Of a stretch of 64,000 nt of DNA, positions 1 through 7,418 are shown in pieces. This DNA comes from a bacterium UBP2_UBA5202 (GTDB taxonomy: Bacteria > Edwardsbacteria > AC1 > EtOH8): assembly GCA_002412795.1 (NCBI GenBank), contig DHVS01000005.1:15669-79668 (forward strand). Reading direction: 5' to 3'. The position numbers were made by a program, and so were the translations under genes. Position 1 is the stretch's first letter; every line of letters begins with the position of its first letter. The notes below the pieces were generated by a model. It had not been told where the DNA came from. It did no database searches and was given only the letters and a program-made list of their open reading frames with translations.

Positions 1-1
1 C

Positions 2-940
2 ACGGTGACTGTGGAGAACTCCACCCTGGAGGACGGAATTCTTTTAAAGTCCGACGGCCTGCCCACCTACAACTTCGCCAACGTGGTGGACGACCACCTG
101 ATGCAGATATCGCACGTCATCCGGGGCAGCGAATACCTGTCCTCGGCCCCCAAATACAACCTGATCTACCAGGCCCTGGAATGGGAGATCCCGGCCTACA
201 TCCACCTGCCTTTGATCATGAAGGCAGCAGGAAAGAAGCTCTCCAAGCGCGAGGGCGATGCCTCCTTCGAAGATTTCTACAACCAGGGGTATCTCAAGGA
301 GGCCATCGTCAATTACATAACCCTGCTGGGCTGGAACCCCAAGGATGACCGGGAGATGTTTTCATTGGATGAGTTGAAGAAGGTCTTCTCCGTCGCCGGA
401 CTTAACAACTCCCCGGCCATCTTCGACGTGGAGAAGCTGCAATGGATGAACGGCGAATATATCCGCAAGATGACGCCCGAGATCTTTTATGAAGCGGCCC
501 TGCCCTGGCTGCAAAAAGCGATACACCGCGCGGATATTGATTTGCGAAAGCTCTCAGGACTTTTGCAGCAGCGCACCGTGGTGCTGTCGGACATCCCGGC
601 CCGGGTAGATTTCATTGATGTGCTTCCGGAATATTCAAAGGATATGTTCGTCAACAAGAAAGCCAAGACCGACCTGGTGAATTCACTGGAATATTTGAAG
701 ACCTGCCAGGCGGAACTTGAGAAGCTGGGAAGCTGGGACCATGAGACCATCAAGCAAGCGCTGTATGCGATGGTCGAATCGCTGGGGGTCAAGGCCAACA
801 CCTTCCTTACCCCGCTGCGCATAGCCCTCTCCGGCCGCGAGGTCACCCCCGGCGGGGCCACGGAACTGGCGGAGATACTGGGGAAAGCGGAAACCCTGCA
901 ACGGATAAAAAATGGAATCACAAAATTAACACAACTTTAA
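2..940 (+). CDS. gltX: Glutamyl-tRNA synthetase, C-terminal part (cut by window start)
   Basis: Class I aminoacyl-tRNA synthetase that charges tRNA-Glu in the cytoplasm. The reading frame is open from the first bases, so the HIGH-containing N-terminus lies outside the window. Visible are the GDG-like segment (SDGLPTYNFANVVDDHLM), an RGSEYLSSAPK segment typical of the tRNA-binding part of the catalytic fold, and the KMSKS-equivalent KLSKR at about residues 78-82 of the visible part. The anticodon-binding helical domain follows, down to a leucine-rich C-terminus. The GTG at position 5 is internal and is not the true start. A glutaminyl-tRNA synthetase gene follows about 90 bp downstream on the same strand, so the two related enzymes are probably co-expressed. 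The family call is firm. Confidence 0.95.
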   Translation, partial: TVTVENSTLEDGILLKSDGLPTYNFANVVDDHLMQISHVIRGSEYLSSAPKYNLIYQALEWEIPAYIHLPLIMKAAGKKLSKREGDASFEDFYNQGYLKEAIVNYITLLGWNPKDDREMFSLDELKKVFSVAGLNNSPAIFDVEKLQWMNGEYIRKMTPEIFYEAALPWLQKAIHRADIDLRKLSGLLQQRTVVLSDIPARVDFIDVLPEYSKDMFVNKKAKTDLVNSLEYLKTCQAELEKLGSWDHETIKQALYAMVESLGVKANTFLTPLRIALSGREVTPGGATELAEILGKAETLQRIKNGITKLTQL

Positions 941-1030
941 AATTAACCGTCAAGACACCAATCACCAAGCCAAATCGTGAATTGTAAGTCGTGTTTGTGT
1001 CTTAGTGCCTTTGTGGCAGAAAATAACATT

Positions 1031-2713
1031 ATGAGCAATACAGAAAACACCAAGACCTCCATCGAGGGTGCGGCCGCCACCAACTTCATCCGCGAGGCCG
1101 TGGCCGAGGACCTTAAAACCGGCCGCTTCCCCGGCGTCCACACCCGTTTCCCACCGGAACCCAACGCCTACCTCCACATCGGCCACGCCAAGGCCATCTG
1201 GATAGACTACGGCATCGCCCGGGAATTCGGCGGCCTGTTCAACCTGCGCTTCGACGACACCAACCCGGCCAAGGAAGAACAGGAGTTCGTGGATGCCATC
1301 ATCGAGGACGTCAAATGGATCGGGGCCGAGTTCGGCGACCGGCTGTTCTTCGGCTCGGATTACTTTGAGCAGATGTACCAGTGGGCGGTGGAGCTGATCA
1401 AGAAGAACAAGGCCTACGTCTGCGACCTGAGCGCCGAAGAAGTAAGCAAGACCAGGGGAAACCTTTCCGAGCCGGGCCAGAACAGCCCCAACCGCGACCG
1501 CACGGTTGAGGAGAATCTGGACCTGTTCAGCCGCATGAAGGCCGGAGAATTCCCCGACGGGGCCAAGACCCTGCGGGCCAGGATAGACATGGCCCACCCC
1601 AATTTGAACATGCGCGACCCGGTGATGTACCGCATCCTGCACCAGGAGCACCACCGCCAGGGCGCCAAATGGAAGATCTACCCCATGTACGACTGGGCCC
1701 ACGGCTTGGAGGATTCCATTGAGGGCATCACCCATTCCCTCTGTTCGCTGGAGTACGAGGACCACCGGCCGCTGTACGACTGGTTTTTGGACCAGCTGGG
1801 GATATATCATCCCCGGCAGATAGAATTCGCCCGGCTGAACATGAACTACACCGTGATGAGCAAGCGCAAGTTCATCGAGCTGGTCAGGGACGGCGTGGTG
1901 GAGGGCTTTGACGACCCTCGTCTGCCCACTTTGGCTGGTTTAAGGCGCCGGGGCTACACTTCTGCTTCGATCAAGAATTTCTGCGACCGCATCGGCGTGG
2001 CCAAACGCGACAGCCTGGTGGACATAGCCCTGCTGGAGCACTACATCCGCGAGGAACTTAACAAGACCGCCCCCCGGGTGATGGCAGTGCTACGGCCGTT
2101 GAAGGTTGTCATCGGGAACTATCCGGCGGGCCAAAGCGAGATGATCGACTGCGACAATAACCCGGAAGACGCCTCGGCCGGCAAGCGCCAGGTTCCCTTC
2201 GGCCGCGAGCTGTACATCGAGCAGGAGGATTTCATGGAAACTCCGTCCAAGGGCTTTTTCCGGCTTTCCCCCGGCAAGGAGGTCAGATTGAAACACGCCT
2301 ATTACATAAAATGTTTAGAGGCGGTAAAGGACGATAAAGGTTCTATTATAGAGCTACGATGCGAGTATGACCCGGCCACCAAGGGCGGCGACTCCCCCGA
2401 CGGCCGCAAGGTTAAAAGCACCCTGCACTGGGTCAGCGCGGCTGACGCTGTTTCCGGAGAGGTGCGCCTGTACGAGCAGCTTTTCACCGATCCCACTCCC
2501 TCCACCGAAAGCCCGGTCAATCCGAATTCTTTGACCGCACTCAAGGATTGCAAACTGGAGCCGGGATTACGGAACGCCAAACCGGGTGAAAAATTCCAGT
2601 TCCTGCGCCAGGGTTATTTCTGCGTGGATTCAAAGAATTCCACCAAAGACAAACCGGTCTTCAACCGCACGGTGGGCTTGAAAGATAGCTGGTCCAAGGA
2701 ACACAAGAAGTAA
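1031..2713 (+). CDS. glnS: Glutaminyl-tRNA synthetase
   Basis: Charges tRNA-Gln directly with glutamine, so the GatCAB amidotransferase route need not supply Gln-tRNA here. The 560-aa length is usual for bacterial GlnRS. HIGH lies at residues 49-52 (PNAYLHIGHAKA), and the KMSKS equivalent is VMSKR at about 275-279. The C-terminal half carries the two beta-barrel anticodon-binding domains. The frame is open upstream to 977, but homology begins shortly after the ATG at 1031, and residues before it (MNCKSCLCLS) do not look like GlnRS. The start region is preceded by a repeat-like intergenic text (TTTGTGTCTTAGTGCCTTTGTGGC). GlnRS in bacteria is thought to have come from eukaryotes by transfer, so its place beside gltX is notable. 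Confidence 0.96.
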   Translation: MSNTENTKTSIEGAAATNFIREAVAEDLKTGRFPGVHTRFPPEPNAYLHIGHAKAIWIDYGIAREFGGLFNLRFDDTNPAKEEQEFVDAIIEDVKWIGAEFGDRLFFGSDYFEQMYQWAVELIKKNKAYVCDLSAEEVSKTRGNLSEPGQNSPNRDRTVEENLDLFSRMKAGEFPDGAKTLRARIDMAHPNLNMRDPVMYRILHQEHHRQGAKWKIYPMYDWAHGLEDSIEGITHSLCSLEYEDHRPLYDWFLDQLGIYHPRQIEFARLNMNYTVMSKRKFIELVRDGVVEGFDDPRLPTLAGLRRRGYTSASIKNFCDRIGVAKRDSLVDIALLEHYIREELNKTAPRVMAVLRPLKVVIGNYPAGQSEMIDCDNNPEDASAGKRQVPFGRELYIEQEDFMETPSKGFFRLSPGKEVRLKHAYYIKCLEAVKDDKGSIIELRCEYDPATKGGDSPDGRKVKSTLHWVSAADAVSGEVRLYEQLFTDPTPSTESPVNPNSLTALKDCKLEPGLRNAKPGEKFQFLRQGYFCVDSKNSTKDKPVFNRTVGLKDSWSKEHKK

Positions 2714-2723
2714 ACAGGGTAAT

Positions 2724-2751
2724 ATTGCCACGACCTTAAGGTCGTGGCAAT
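2724..2751. repeat. Perfect 28-bp palindrome downstream of glnS
   Basis: ATTGCCACGACCTT is followed directly by its reverse complement, with no spacer. It sits 10 bp after the glnS stop codon. On the plus strand it is followed by TAAAAAG, not a T-run, so it is a poor intrinsic terminator for glnS. It may act as a 3' stabilising hairpin or belong to a dispersed palindromic repeat. Confidence 0.7.
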
Positions 2752-2769
2752 AAAAAGATAGCAACCCGC

Positions 2770-2798
2770 TTGCAAATCATTCGCATTTGTATTAGAAT
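2770..2798 (+). promoter_or_regulatory. Predicted sigma70-type promoter of the ferritin-like gene, overlapping a Fur-like A/T-rich inverted repeat
   Basis: TTGCAA (2770-2775), a 17-bp spacer and TAGAAT (2793-2798), about 40 bp upstream of the ATG at 2841. The spacer holds an imperfect inverted repeat, CAAAT-N7-ATTTG, which resembles ferric-uptake-regulator boxes. Iron or peroxide control would suit a rubrerythrin-like gene, but that link is inference. Confidence 0.45.
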
Positions 2799-2840
2799 GG
2801 CTCATTCAGCCGACCGTTCCAAAACAGCAAAGGACATTAC

Positions 2841-3395
2841 ATGAAAAAGCAAACTAAGCCTTCCAAGTCTATCAAAACCACCATTGTCGGCCGTGACGCC
2901 CTGCAAAAGGCCATCCAGTCGGAAAAGAGCGCCCTGGAGACTTACCTCAAATTCGCCCGCCAGACCAAGAACGTCTCCGGCAAGGACATGTTCTTAAGGC
3001 TCTGCCAGGATGAACTGGGGCACCTTAACATTCTGGAAAAAGAGCTGGACACCCTGATGACCGGGCAGAAATGGGTCAAGGCCAAATTCCAGCATTCCGA
3101 CATCGAGGAGATCCTGCCCCATCTGTCTTCGCCCAAGGATCTGAAGTCTTCCGGGCAGGGAACTTCCGATGATCTTGCGGCGCTTAACCTGGCCCTGGAG
3201 ATGGAGAAAAAAGCCTCCACCTTCTACAAGCGGGAAGGACAGAAAGCCGGGGACAAGAACGCCCAGGCCATGTACGCCCGGCTGACCGAAATGGAAGAGG
3301 CCCATTACAACCTGATCCAGGCCGAGCTGGACCACATCAAGGACGTGGGCTTTTGGTTCGGGATACAGGAATTCACCCTGGAGGCCAACGAATAA
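2841..3395 (+). CDS. Rubrerythrin-like / ferritin-like diiron protein
   Basis: A 184-aa soluble protein with a ferritin-like four-helix fold. Four carboxylate/histidine helices are visible: SEKSALETYLKFA, CQDELGHLNILEKEL, LALEMEKKASTFYKREG and LTEMEEAHYNLIQAEL. These carry the paired Glu and ExxH residues that bind a diiron centre in rubrerythrin-type proteins. The C-terminal rubredoxin domain of classical rubrerythrin is absent, because no CxxC pair is present. Members of this family usually reduce peroxide or store iron in anaerobes; the substrate cannot be told from sequence. It forms a pair with the second ferritin-like gene at 3604. The lysine-rich N-terminus is not a signal peptide. Confidence 0.82.
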   Translation: MKKQTKPSKSIKTTIVGRDALQKAIQSEKSALETYLKFARQTKNVSGKDMFLRLCQDELGHLNILEKELDTLMTGQKWVKAKFQHSDIEEILPHLSSPKDLKSSGQGTSDDLAALNLALEMEKKASTFYKREGQKAGDKNAQAMYARLTEMEEAHYNLIQAELDHIKDVGFWFGIQEFTLEANE

Positions 3396-3451
3396 CAACG
3401 TAACCTTTCAGCCACAAAAACATGCGCTGAGCTGTGCCGAAGTAGCACATA

Positions 3452-3483
3452 TAACGTTATAACGTTACTGCGGAATAACGTTA
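3452..3483. promoter_or_regulatory. Cluster of three TAACGTTA palindromes
   Basis: The self-complementary octamer TAACGTTA occurs at 3452-3459, 3460-3467 and 3476-3483, that is at 8- and 16-bp steps. It lies between the two ferritin-like genes, upstream of a good -10 box (TATAAT, 3525-3530) for the second gene. Regular spacing of identical palindromes suggests cooperative binding by a repressor or activator. No cognate regulator is encoded nearby. Confidence 0.4.
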
Positions 3484-3603
3484 AACGTGTTTGTATTTGT
3501 GACCTTTGTGCTTTATGTGGCCATTATAATAGCCCGGCTTGTTCTGAATAAGTGACCGGATAATTACCAACAAACAGAAATCAAGATATAAGGAGAAATT
3601 GTC

Positions 3604-4107
3604 ATGGATGATTTTTCCCGTTCGCTGGTGGAGGCCATGCAGTTCGAGAATGACGGCTATCATCACTACACCGCTGCGGCCCAGCGCACCGAGGACCCCA
3701 AGGCCAAACAGATGTTCGGCCAGCTGGCAGAGGACGAGCTTTCGCATCACAAGACACTGGAGCTGATGTTCGCCGATCACCAGAAACAGGGAAACATAAA
3801 GCTGAAGCCGCCCCGGATCAAGTCCAAGTTGGACCCGGCCCAGGAAAGCCCGATCTTCAGCCCCGAGTTCAGGGAACGGGTGGGCGACAAGCACTACGAG
3901 ATGTCGGCCCTGTCCATCGGGATACTGCTGGAACAGAATTCAATCGAAAGGTACAAGAACTACCGCCGCCAGGCCAAGGAGCTCAAGACCAAGCGTCTCT
4001 TCAACGCCTTTATCCGCTGGGAGGAAATGCATTTGGAGGCATTGATAAAGCAGCAGCAGTTCCTGCAGCAGTCTTACTGGGAAGCCAACCGCTTCGCGCC
4101 GTTTTAG
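3604..4107 (+). CDS. Second ferritin-like (rubrerythrin-type) protein
   Basis: A 167-aa protein with the same helical layout as the gene at 2841: ENDGYHHYTAAAQ, LAEDELSHHKTLELMF, IGILLEQNSIERYKNYRRQA and IRWEEMHLEALIKQQQFL. The Glu, ExxH and EExH-like residues fit a diiron site. The central segment (residues 60-95, lysine- and proline-rich) differs from the first copy, so these are divergent paralogues. A clear Shine-Dalgarno (AAGGAG) precedes the ATG. A strong hairpin follows the stop codon. A role in peroxide or oxygen defence is inferred from family knowledge and from the redox genes across the terminator (4277-5055). Confidence 0.78.
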   Translation: MDDFSRSLVEAMQFENDGYHHYTAAAQRTEDPKAKQMFGQLAEDELSHHKTLELMFADHQKQGNIKLKPPRIKSKLDPAQESPIFSPEFRERVGDKHYEMSALSIGILLEQNSIERYKNYRRQAKELKTKRLFNAFIRWEEMHLEALIKQQQFLQQSYWEANRFAPF

Positions 4108-4133
4108 ACCCATCCCCCGCCCTGCCTCAAGAG

Positions 4134-4170
4134 AAACCCCCGGACTTTGGAAACAAAGTCCGGGGGTTTT
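4134..4170. terminator. Strong intrinsic terminator
   Basis: A 16-bp perfect stem (4134-4149 with 4154-4169) around a GAAA loop, with A-rich and T-rich flanks on the two sides. It can work in both directions and separates the plus-strand genes from the converging minus-strand block. Confidence 0.88.
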
Positions 4171-4194
4171 CTGTTCTCAGATTTTCACAGACTC

Positions 4195-4243
4195 AACTCC
4201 TTTATCCCCTTCTCTTGTCAAGAGAAGGGATAGGGGATGAGTT
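4195..4243. repeat. MITE-like imperfect inverted repeat
   Basis: About 22-bp arms (AACTCCTTTATCCCCTTCTCTT and its near-complement) around a GTC loop, with one missing G in the right arm. It lies in the convergent intergenic space and does not belong to the terminator just before it. A related C/T-rich inverted repeat lies at 42146-42235. Confidence 0.5.
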
Positions 4244-4276
4244 CACTGTTTTTATTTTATCAACCAAATAGGAAGC

Positions 4277-4774
4277 TCACAACTTAAATTCCTCAAACCT
4301 CTCCTGCTTGGCCCGGCAGATGGGACAAATGGGCGGGGCCTCGCTTTTGGCGCAAAGATACCCGCAGACAGTGCATCTCCAGACCTTTATGCCTTTTCCG
4401 TCACCGGTCATAGCATTTTGAATTTCTTCCGCCTTTCCAACCTTTTGAACTTTGGTAATAAACCTTCTCTCCGGTATCGGCTCTGGCGGCGAGCCCCGGT
4501 CCAGATAATCCTGGTTGACATACAGTGCGCAGTAACAGCGGCCGTGTTCTTTCAGGTCGGCGTCCCGGTACTGGCAGGGGCACACTATGTCCAGATCGGC
4601 GTTGCGGTCGCCCGAAGCCTTGCGGCAGGGACAATTCCAGTAGCCCAGGCTCTCTTCGTTGACGGCGATGCCCTCGATGATCCCTTCCCGGATCTCCCGG
4701 TCCGGGTTCAGGGTGTATCCTTCTTTTTGGGCCAGCGCCCTGATCTCGGCCTCGATCTCCCCTGCCGGCCTCAT
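4277..4774 (-). CDS. Ferredoxin:thioredoxin reductase catalytic domain fused to rubredoxin
   Basis: A 165-aa protein. Residues 1-95 match the catalytic (beta) chain of ferredoxin:thioredoxin reductase, with six cysteines as CPC (48, 50), CPC (65, 67) and CYC (80, 82). These hold the 4Fe-4S cluster and the redox-active disulfide. Residues 130-160 form a small rubredoxin-like iron site (C134, C137, C150, C153). The alpha chain of plant-type FTR is not seen nearby. FTR-beta/rubredoxin fusions of this kind are known as ferredoxin:disulfide reductases in some archaea and bacteria. The start overlaps the stop of the upstream glutaredoxin gene by 4 bp, so the two are translationally coupled, and the glutaredoxin is a plausible electron acceptor. 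Confidence 0.88.
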   Translation of the reverse strand: MRPAGEIEAEIRALAQKEGYTLNPDREIREGIIEGIAVNEESLGYWNCPCRKASGDRNADLDIVCPCQYRDADLKEHGRCYCALYVNQDYLDRGSPPEPIPERRFITKVQKVGKAEEIQNAMTGDGKGIKVWRCTVCGYLCAKSEAPPICPICRAKQERFEEFKL

Positions 4775-5055
4775 GCCAATTCCTTCTTGATCTCAGGCTC
4801 CTTCAGACCAACGATCACTTTCCCGTTGTCTATCACCATAGTGGGAAAAGTACAGCCGGGATTGTGTTTTCTGACCTGATCCATGATCTCCTGCTCTTCC
4901 TTGCCGCTCAGATGGTCCACAAACACATAGTTAAAGGTCACGTCCAGGTCTTCCAGCAGCTTCTTGGTCTTTTTGCACCAGATGCAGGTAGACAGGGCAT
5001 AGAGCATGACCTGATGCTTCTGGTGCTTGCCCTTGACTTCGGATATCTTGGCCAT
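4771..5055 (-). CDS. Glutaredoxin-like thiol-disulfide protein
   Basis: A 94-aa thioredoxin-fold protein with the active site CIWC at residues 24-27, the cis-proline segment GCTFPTMVI at about 67-75, and a closing glycine-lysine loop. It is cytoplasmic, with no signal sequence. It overlaps the FTR-rubredoxin gene by 4 bp and sits first in the operon. The likely path is ferredoxin to FTR-rubredoxin to this glutaredoxin-like carrier to target disulfides; this is inferred from the pairing. A near-consensus promoter lies upstream, inside the end of the neighbouring gene. Confidence 0.87.
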   Translation of the reverse strand: MAKISEVKGKHQKHQVMLYALSTCIWCKKTKKLLEDLDVTFNYVFVDHLSGKEEQEIMDQVRKHNPGCTFPTMVIDNGKVIVGLKEPEIKKELA

Positions 5056-5098
5056 CGGACCCTCCCTTTTGGTGCGTTCTTTTTTGCGTCTTTCTTCG

Positions 5099-5126
5099 AT
5101 TATACCAGCTATTGGCCCGAAGTCAA
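5099..5126 (-). promoter_or_regulatory. Predicted promoter of the glutaredoxin/FTR operon
   Basis: On the minus strand, TTGACT (5126-5121), a 16-bp spacer and a perfect TATAAT (5104-5099). It lies 44 bp before the ATG at 5055 and overlaps the last codons of the upstream DOMON gene. Confidence 0.62.
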
Positions 5127-5681
5127 TACCAGCAGGCCTGATGATTTTTTACTGTGCTTGGAGAGCTGGGACTTGTCCTGGTGATAGGCCAGGATGTACG
5201 GCAGCTCCCCGGCGCTGTTGAGTGTCTTTCCGTTGGAAAGGGACAGCGGCAGGCAGAACTCCATTGTGGTATGCCCGTCAATGATCCCGGCCCTAGCCGC
5301 GATAAGTTTTGGCTTTTCGGCCCGGGCATGCCTGAAAAAGGCTTTGCCCAGGTGTTCTTCGGCCGCCCATTCCCCGCCGGAAGTTTTATGGGCGATTATC
5401 ATCACCGCTCCGTTCATCCCGCCGGAGCCAAAGCCGATCGACAACCAGCCCTGTCCCGGGCTTTGCAGAGCGCAGTACAGGCTGGCGCTGTCGGCCTGCC
5501 AGTATACGGTGATGCCGGTCTTGGCATCAGTGAAGTAGGCCTGATATTCTCCCTTGGCGATCACTCCGTCAATCTTCGCCTCTGATCGGGCTACCACCGG
5601 GATCTTCTGGACCTCTTTCTGGCCGGCAAACAACAACCCCGGCGCCAGCAGCAACAGCAATAATGCGTTGATGATTTTCAT
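5109..5681 (-). CDS. Secreted DOMON-domain protein, copy 1
   Basis: A 190-aa exported protein with a clear signal peptide at residues 1-19 (MKIINALLLLLLAPGLLFAG). The rest is a single DOMON-like beta-sandwich: a KIDGVIAKGEY opening, a VYWQADSASLYCALQSPGQGW core strand pair, and a C-terminal LPYILAYHQDKS strand. DOMON domains bind heme or sugars in redox and carbohydrate proteins. Ligand residues cannot be fixed here, though a central MNGAVMIIAH segment could provide Met/His ligands. A close paralogue follows at 5871. The strong homology in layout between the two copies suggests a tandem duplication. Confidence 0.75.
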   Translation of the reverse strand: MKIINALLLLLLAPGLLFAGQKEVQKIPVVARSEAKIDGVIAKGEYQAYFTDAKTGITVYWQADSASLYCALQSPGQGWLSIGFGSGGMNGAVMIIAHKTSGGEWAAEEHLGKAFFRHARAEKPKLIAARAGIIDGHTTMEFCLPLSLSNGKTLNSAGELPYILAYHQDKSQLSKHSKKSSGLLVLTSGQ

Positions 5682-5716
5682 GGCGATCTCCTTACATATG
5701 GTGATAAGTCAAATAT

Positions 5717-5746
5717 ATTATGCACTATTCGGGCGCTGATTGACAA
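5717..5746 (-). promoter_or_regulatory. Predicted promoter of DOMON copy 1
   Basis: On the minus strand, TTGTCA (5746-5741), an 18-bp spacer and CATAAT (5722-5717), about 35 bp before the start codon at 5681. Confidence 0.45.
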
Positions 5747-5870
5747 CGCTCATTCCAACGGGAAACTAGCCTGCCGATCTTAAGGAAGCAGCAATCCGTG
5801 AAAATCCGTGTCCCGTTAAATAACTTCGGGCTTCCCGGCATATGCTTGAAATCCCGTATAGATCATTTTA

Positions 5871-6482
5871 TTATTTCGTGGTATCGGCCGGGGCCGGTTC
5901 CCCCTGCCCTTCCTGCTCCGCCCTGCCCAGGATCAGCATCCCAGCTGACTTGCGGCTGGGCCGGCCCTTGAACGATCTCTTGCTTTTGTGATAGGCCAGC
6001 ACATAAGGCATCGGCTGTCCCGGAGCTATGGCTTGGCCGTTGGAAAGAACCAGGGGCATGGAGAATTCCACAATCATCCCGGAATTGGTCTTGGCGGTTT
6101 TAAAGTCAACTAATTTCGGCTTTTCTATGGCCTTGTGGGTGGAGACCCAGCTGCCCATGTGTTCGTCCACCCGGCGTCCCGAAGGGTCATGGTAGGCGAT
6201 GATCATGGAACTGCCCCGGATCTTCTGTTCGCCAAAGGAGATGGCCGCCCAGCCCTTATGCGGGCTTTCCAATGCCACGTAGAGCAGCTTGCCGTCCGAG
6301 ACCCAGTTTACCCCTATTCCGGTGTAGGAATCAGTAAAGTGGGTGGGATACTCGCCCTCGGCCACCTTGCCGTCAATTATCACGTCAACGGTTTTCAGAT
6401 TGACGATGCCGTGGGGCTTGTCCCCGGCAGCAACGGCAAAACCTGCTGCCATAAACAGAAGCAAAGTGATTCTGATGTTCAT
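5871..6482 (-). CDS. Secreted DOMON-domain protein, copy 2
   Basis: A 203-aa exported paralogue of the gene at 5109. The frame is open to 6542, but the ATG at 6482 is chosen because an AGGAGGAA ribosome site lies just before it and a signal peptide (MNIRITLLLFMAAGFAVAAG) begins there. Matching blocks are VIIDGKVAEGEYPTHFTDSYTGIGVNW, LLYVALESPHKGWAAISFG, SSMIIAYHDPSG and MPYVLAYHKSK. The conserved Met and His in the central strand could be heme or metal ligands, as in DOMON cytochromes; this is inference. The C-terminal tail (residues 185-203) is charged and proline-rich and is absent from copy 1. It lies 28 bp downstream of an AT-rich lipoprotein gene. Confidence 0.75.
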   Translation of the reverse strand: MNIRITLLLFMAAGFAVAAGDKPHGIVNLKTVDVIIDGKVAEGEYPTHFTDSYTGIGVNWVSDGKLLYVALESPHKGWAAISFGEQKIRGSSMIIAYHDPSGRRVDEHMGSWVSTHKAIEKPKLVDFKTAKTNSGMIVEFSMPLVLSNGQAIAPGQPMPYVLAYHKSKRSFKGRPSRKSAGMLILGRAEQEGQGEPAPADTTK

Positions 6483-6510
6483 AGATTTCCTCCTATATTT
6501 TATTGCTATA

Positions 6511-7413
6511 TTAATAAGCTGCCCAACTTGCTCCATAACCACATCCAGTCACTGCAGCAATAGAAAAGGGCATACCACTTTTAAATACAGGCACAATAAC
6601 ATATCTGGATTCCCATGAAGTAATACGTGATATTGGTGTCCAGGCTTGATAGAGTATATATTTTGAATCCGGTGACCAGCATAAATATACAGTGTTATGA
6701 TCATGCGGTAAATACAACGAACCCCACGATGCCACTGTTCTTCTTTTCTTTGTTTTAATGTCTTCAACATAAATTGTATGATCATCGATATAATCCGTGA
6801 AAGCTATATATTTACCATCAGGTGATATAACCGGGCCAAAACCGCTTCCATATCTTTCAATTATTTTACCTTCTAAAGATAATCGCACAATCTCACCATC
6901 CGCTGTCGAAATCATTAGACTTTTGCCTTCAGCCGCCCAGCATGGCGTTACAGTTAAGGTATAAGTATCCCAAACACCAACTATTTTTGTTGCAATGTTA
7001 TAAATGGCACATTTTGACTTTTGGGAGAAGGCAATATTTTTGTTGTCAGGCGAAATAGATGGACATTCAAGGGGAATTGTATCTCTTATCAAAATATCTG
7101 TCTGATTTGTTTTGGTATTAGTAATACTTAAACAATATTGTAAAGTATACTCTCCCTTTCTACTAATATTTTCAGAACTAACATAACAGACCAAAGTACA
7201 CCCAGGAGCTGCTGAAATGCCATAAAAGCAACCTGATGCATTTCTTGTAAATACTAAAACCGTATCTCTATTATATAAACCATTTTTATTAAATGCATAC
7301 CTGCATATATTATCCTGATCGTTTATATATACACATCCTTTATACTTGTCTTTATCATAATTTGAACAAGCAGCTAAAGAAAGTAAGAATAATATAATAA
7401 TTGATCTCTTCAT
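6511..7413 (-). CDS. AT-rich lipoprotein with TolB-like beta-propeller repeats
   Basis: A 300-aa protein with a lipoprotein signal peptide ending at LAAC (Cys16), so it is probably anchored in a membrane. The mature part holds WD40/TolB-like blades: CPSISPDNKNIAFSQ, VISPDGKYIAFTDY and LCWSPDSKYILYQ. Such propellers usually bind proteins or ligands, and no enzyme motif is visible. Base composition is much more AT-rich than the genes on either side, suggesting transfer. It begins only 5 bp after the xerD stop codon. A recombinase gene next door to a foreign-looking gene could be coincidence, as xerD here looks like the housekeeping type. Confidence 0.7.
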   Translation of the reverse strand: MKRSIIILFLLSLAACSNYDKDKYKGCVYINDQDNICRYAFNKNGLYNRDTVLVFTRNASGCFYGISAAPGCTLVCYVSSENISRKGEYTLQYCLSITNTKTNQTDILIRDTIPLECPSISPDNKNIAFSQKSKCAIYNIATKIVGVWDTYTLTVTPCWAAEGKSLMISTADGEIVRLSLEGKIIERYGSGFGPVISPDGKYIAFTDYIDDHTIYVEDIKTKKRRTVASWGSLYLPHDHNTVYLCWSPDSKYILYQAWTPISRITSWESRYVIVPVFKSGMPFSIAAVTGCGYGASWAAY

Positions 7414-7418
7414 GTTTT

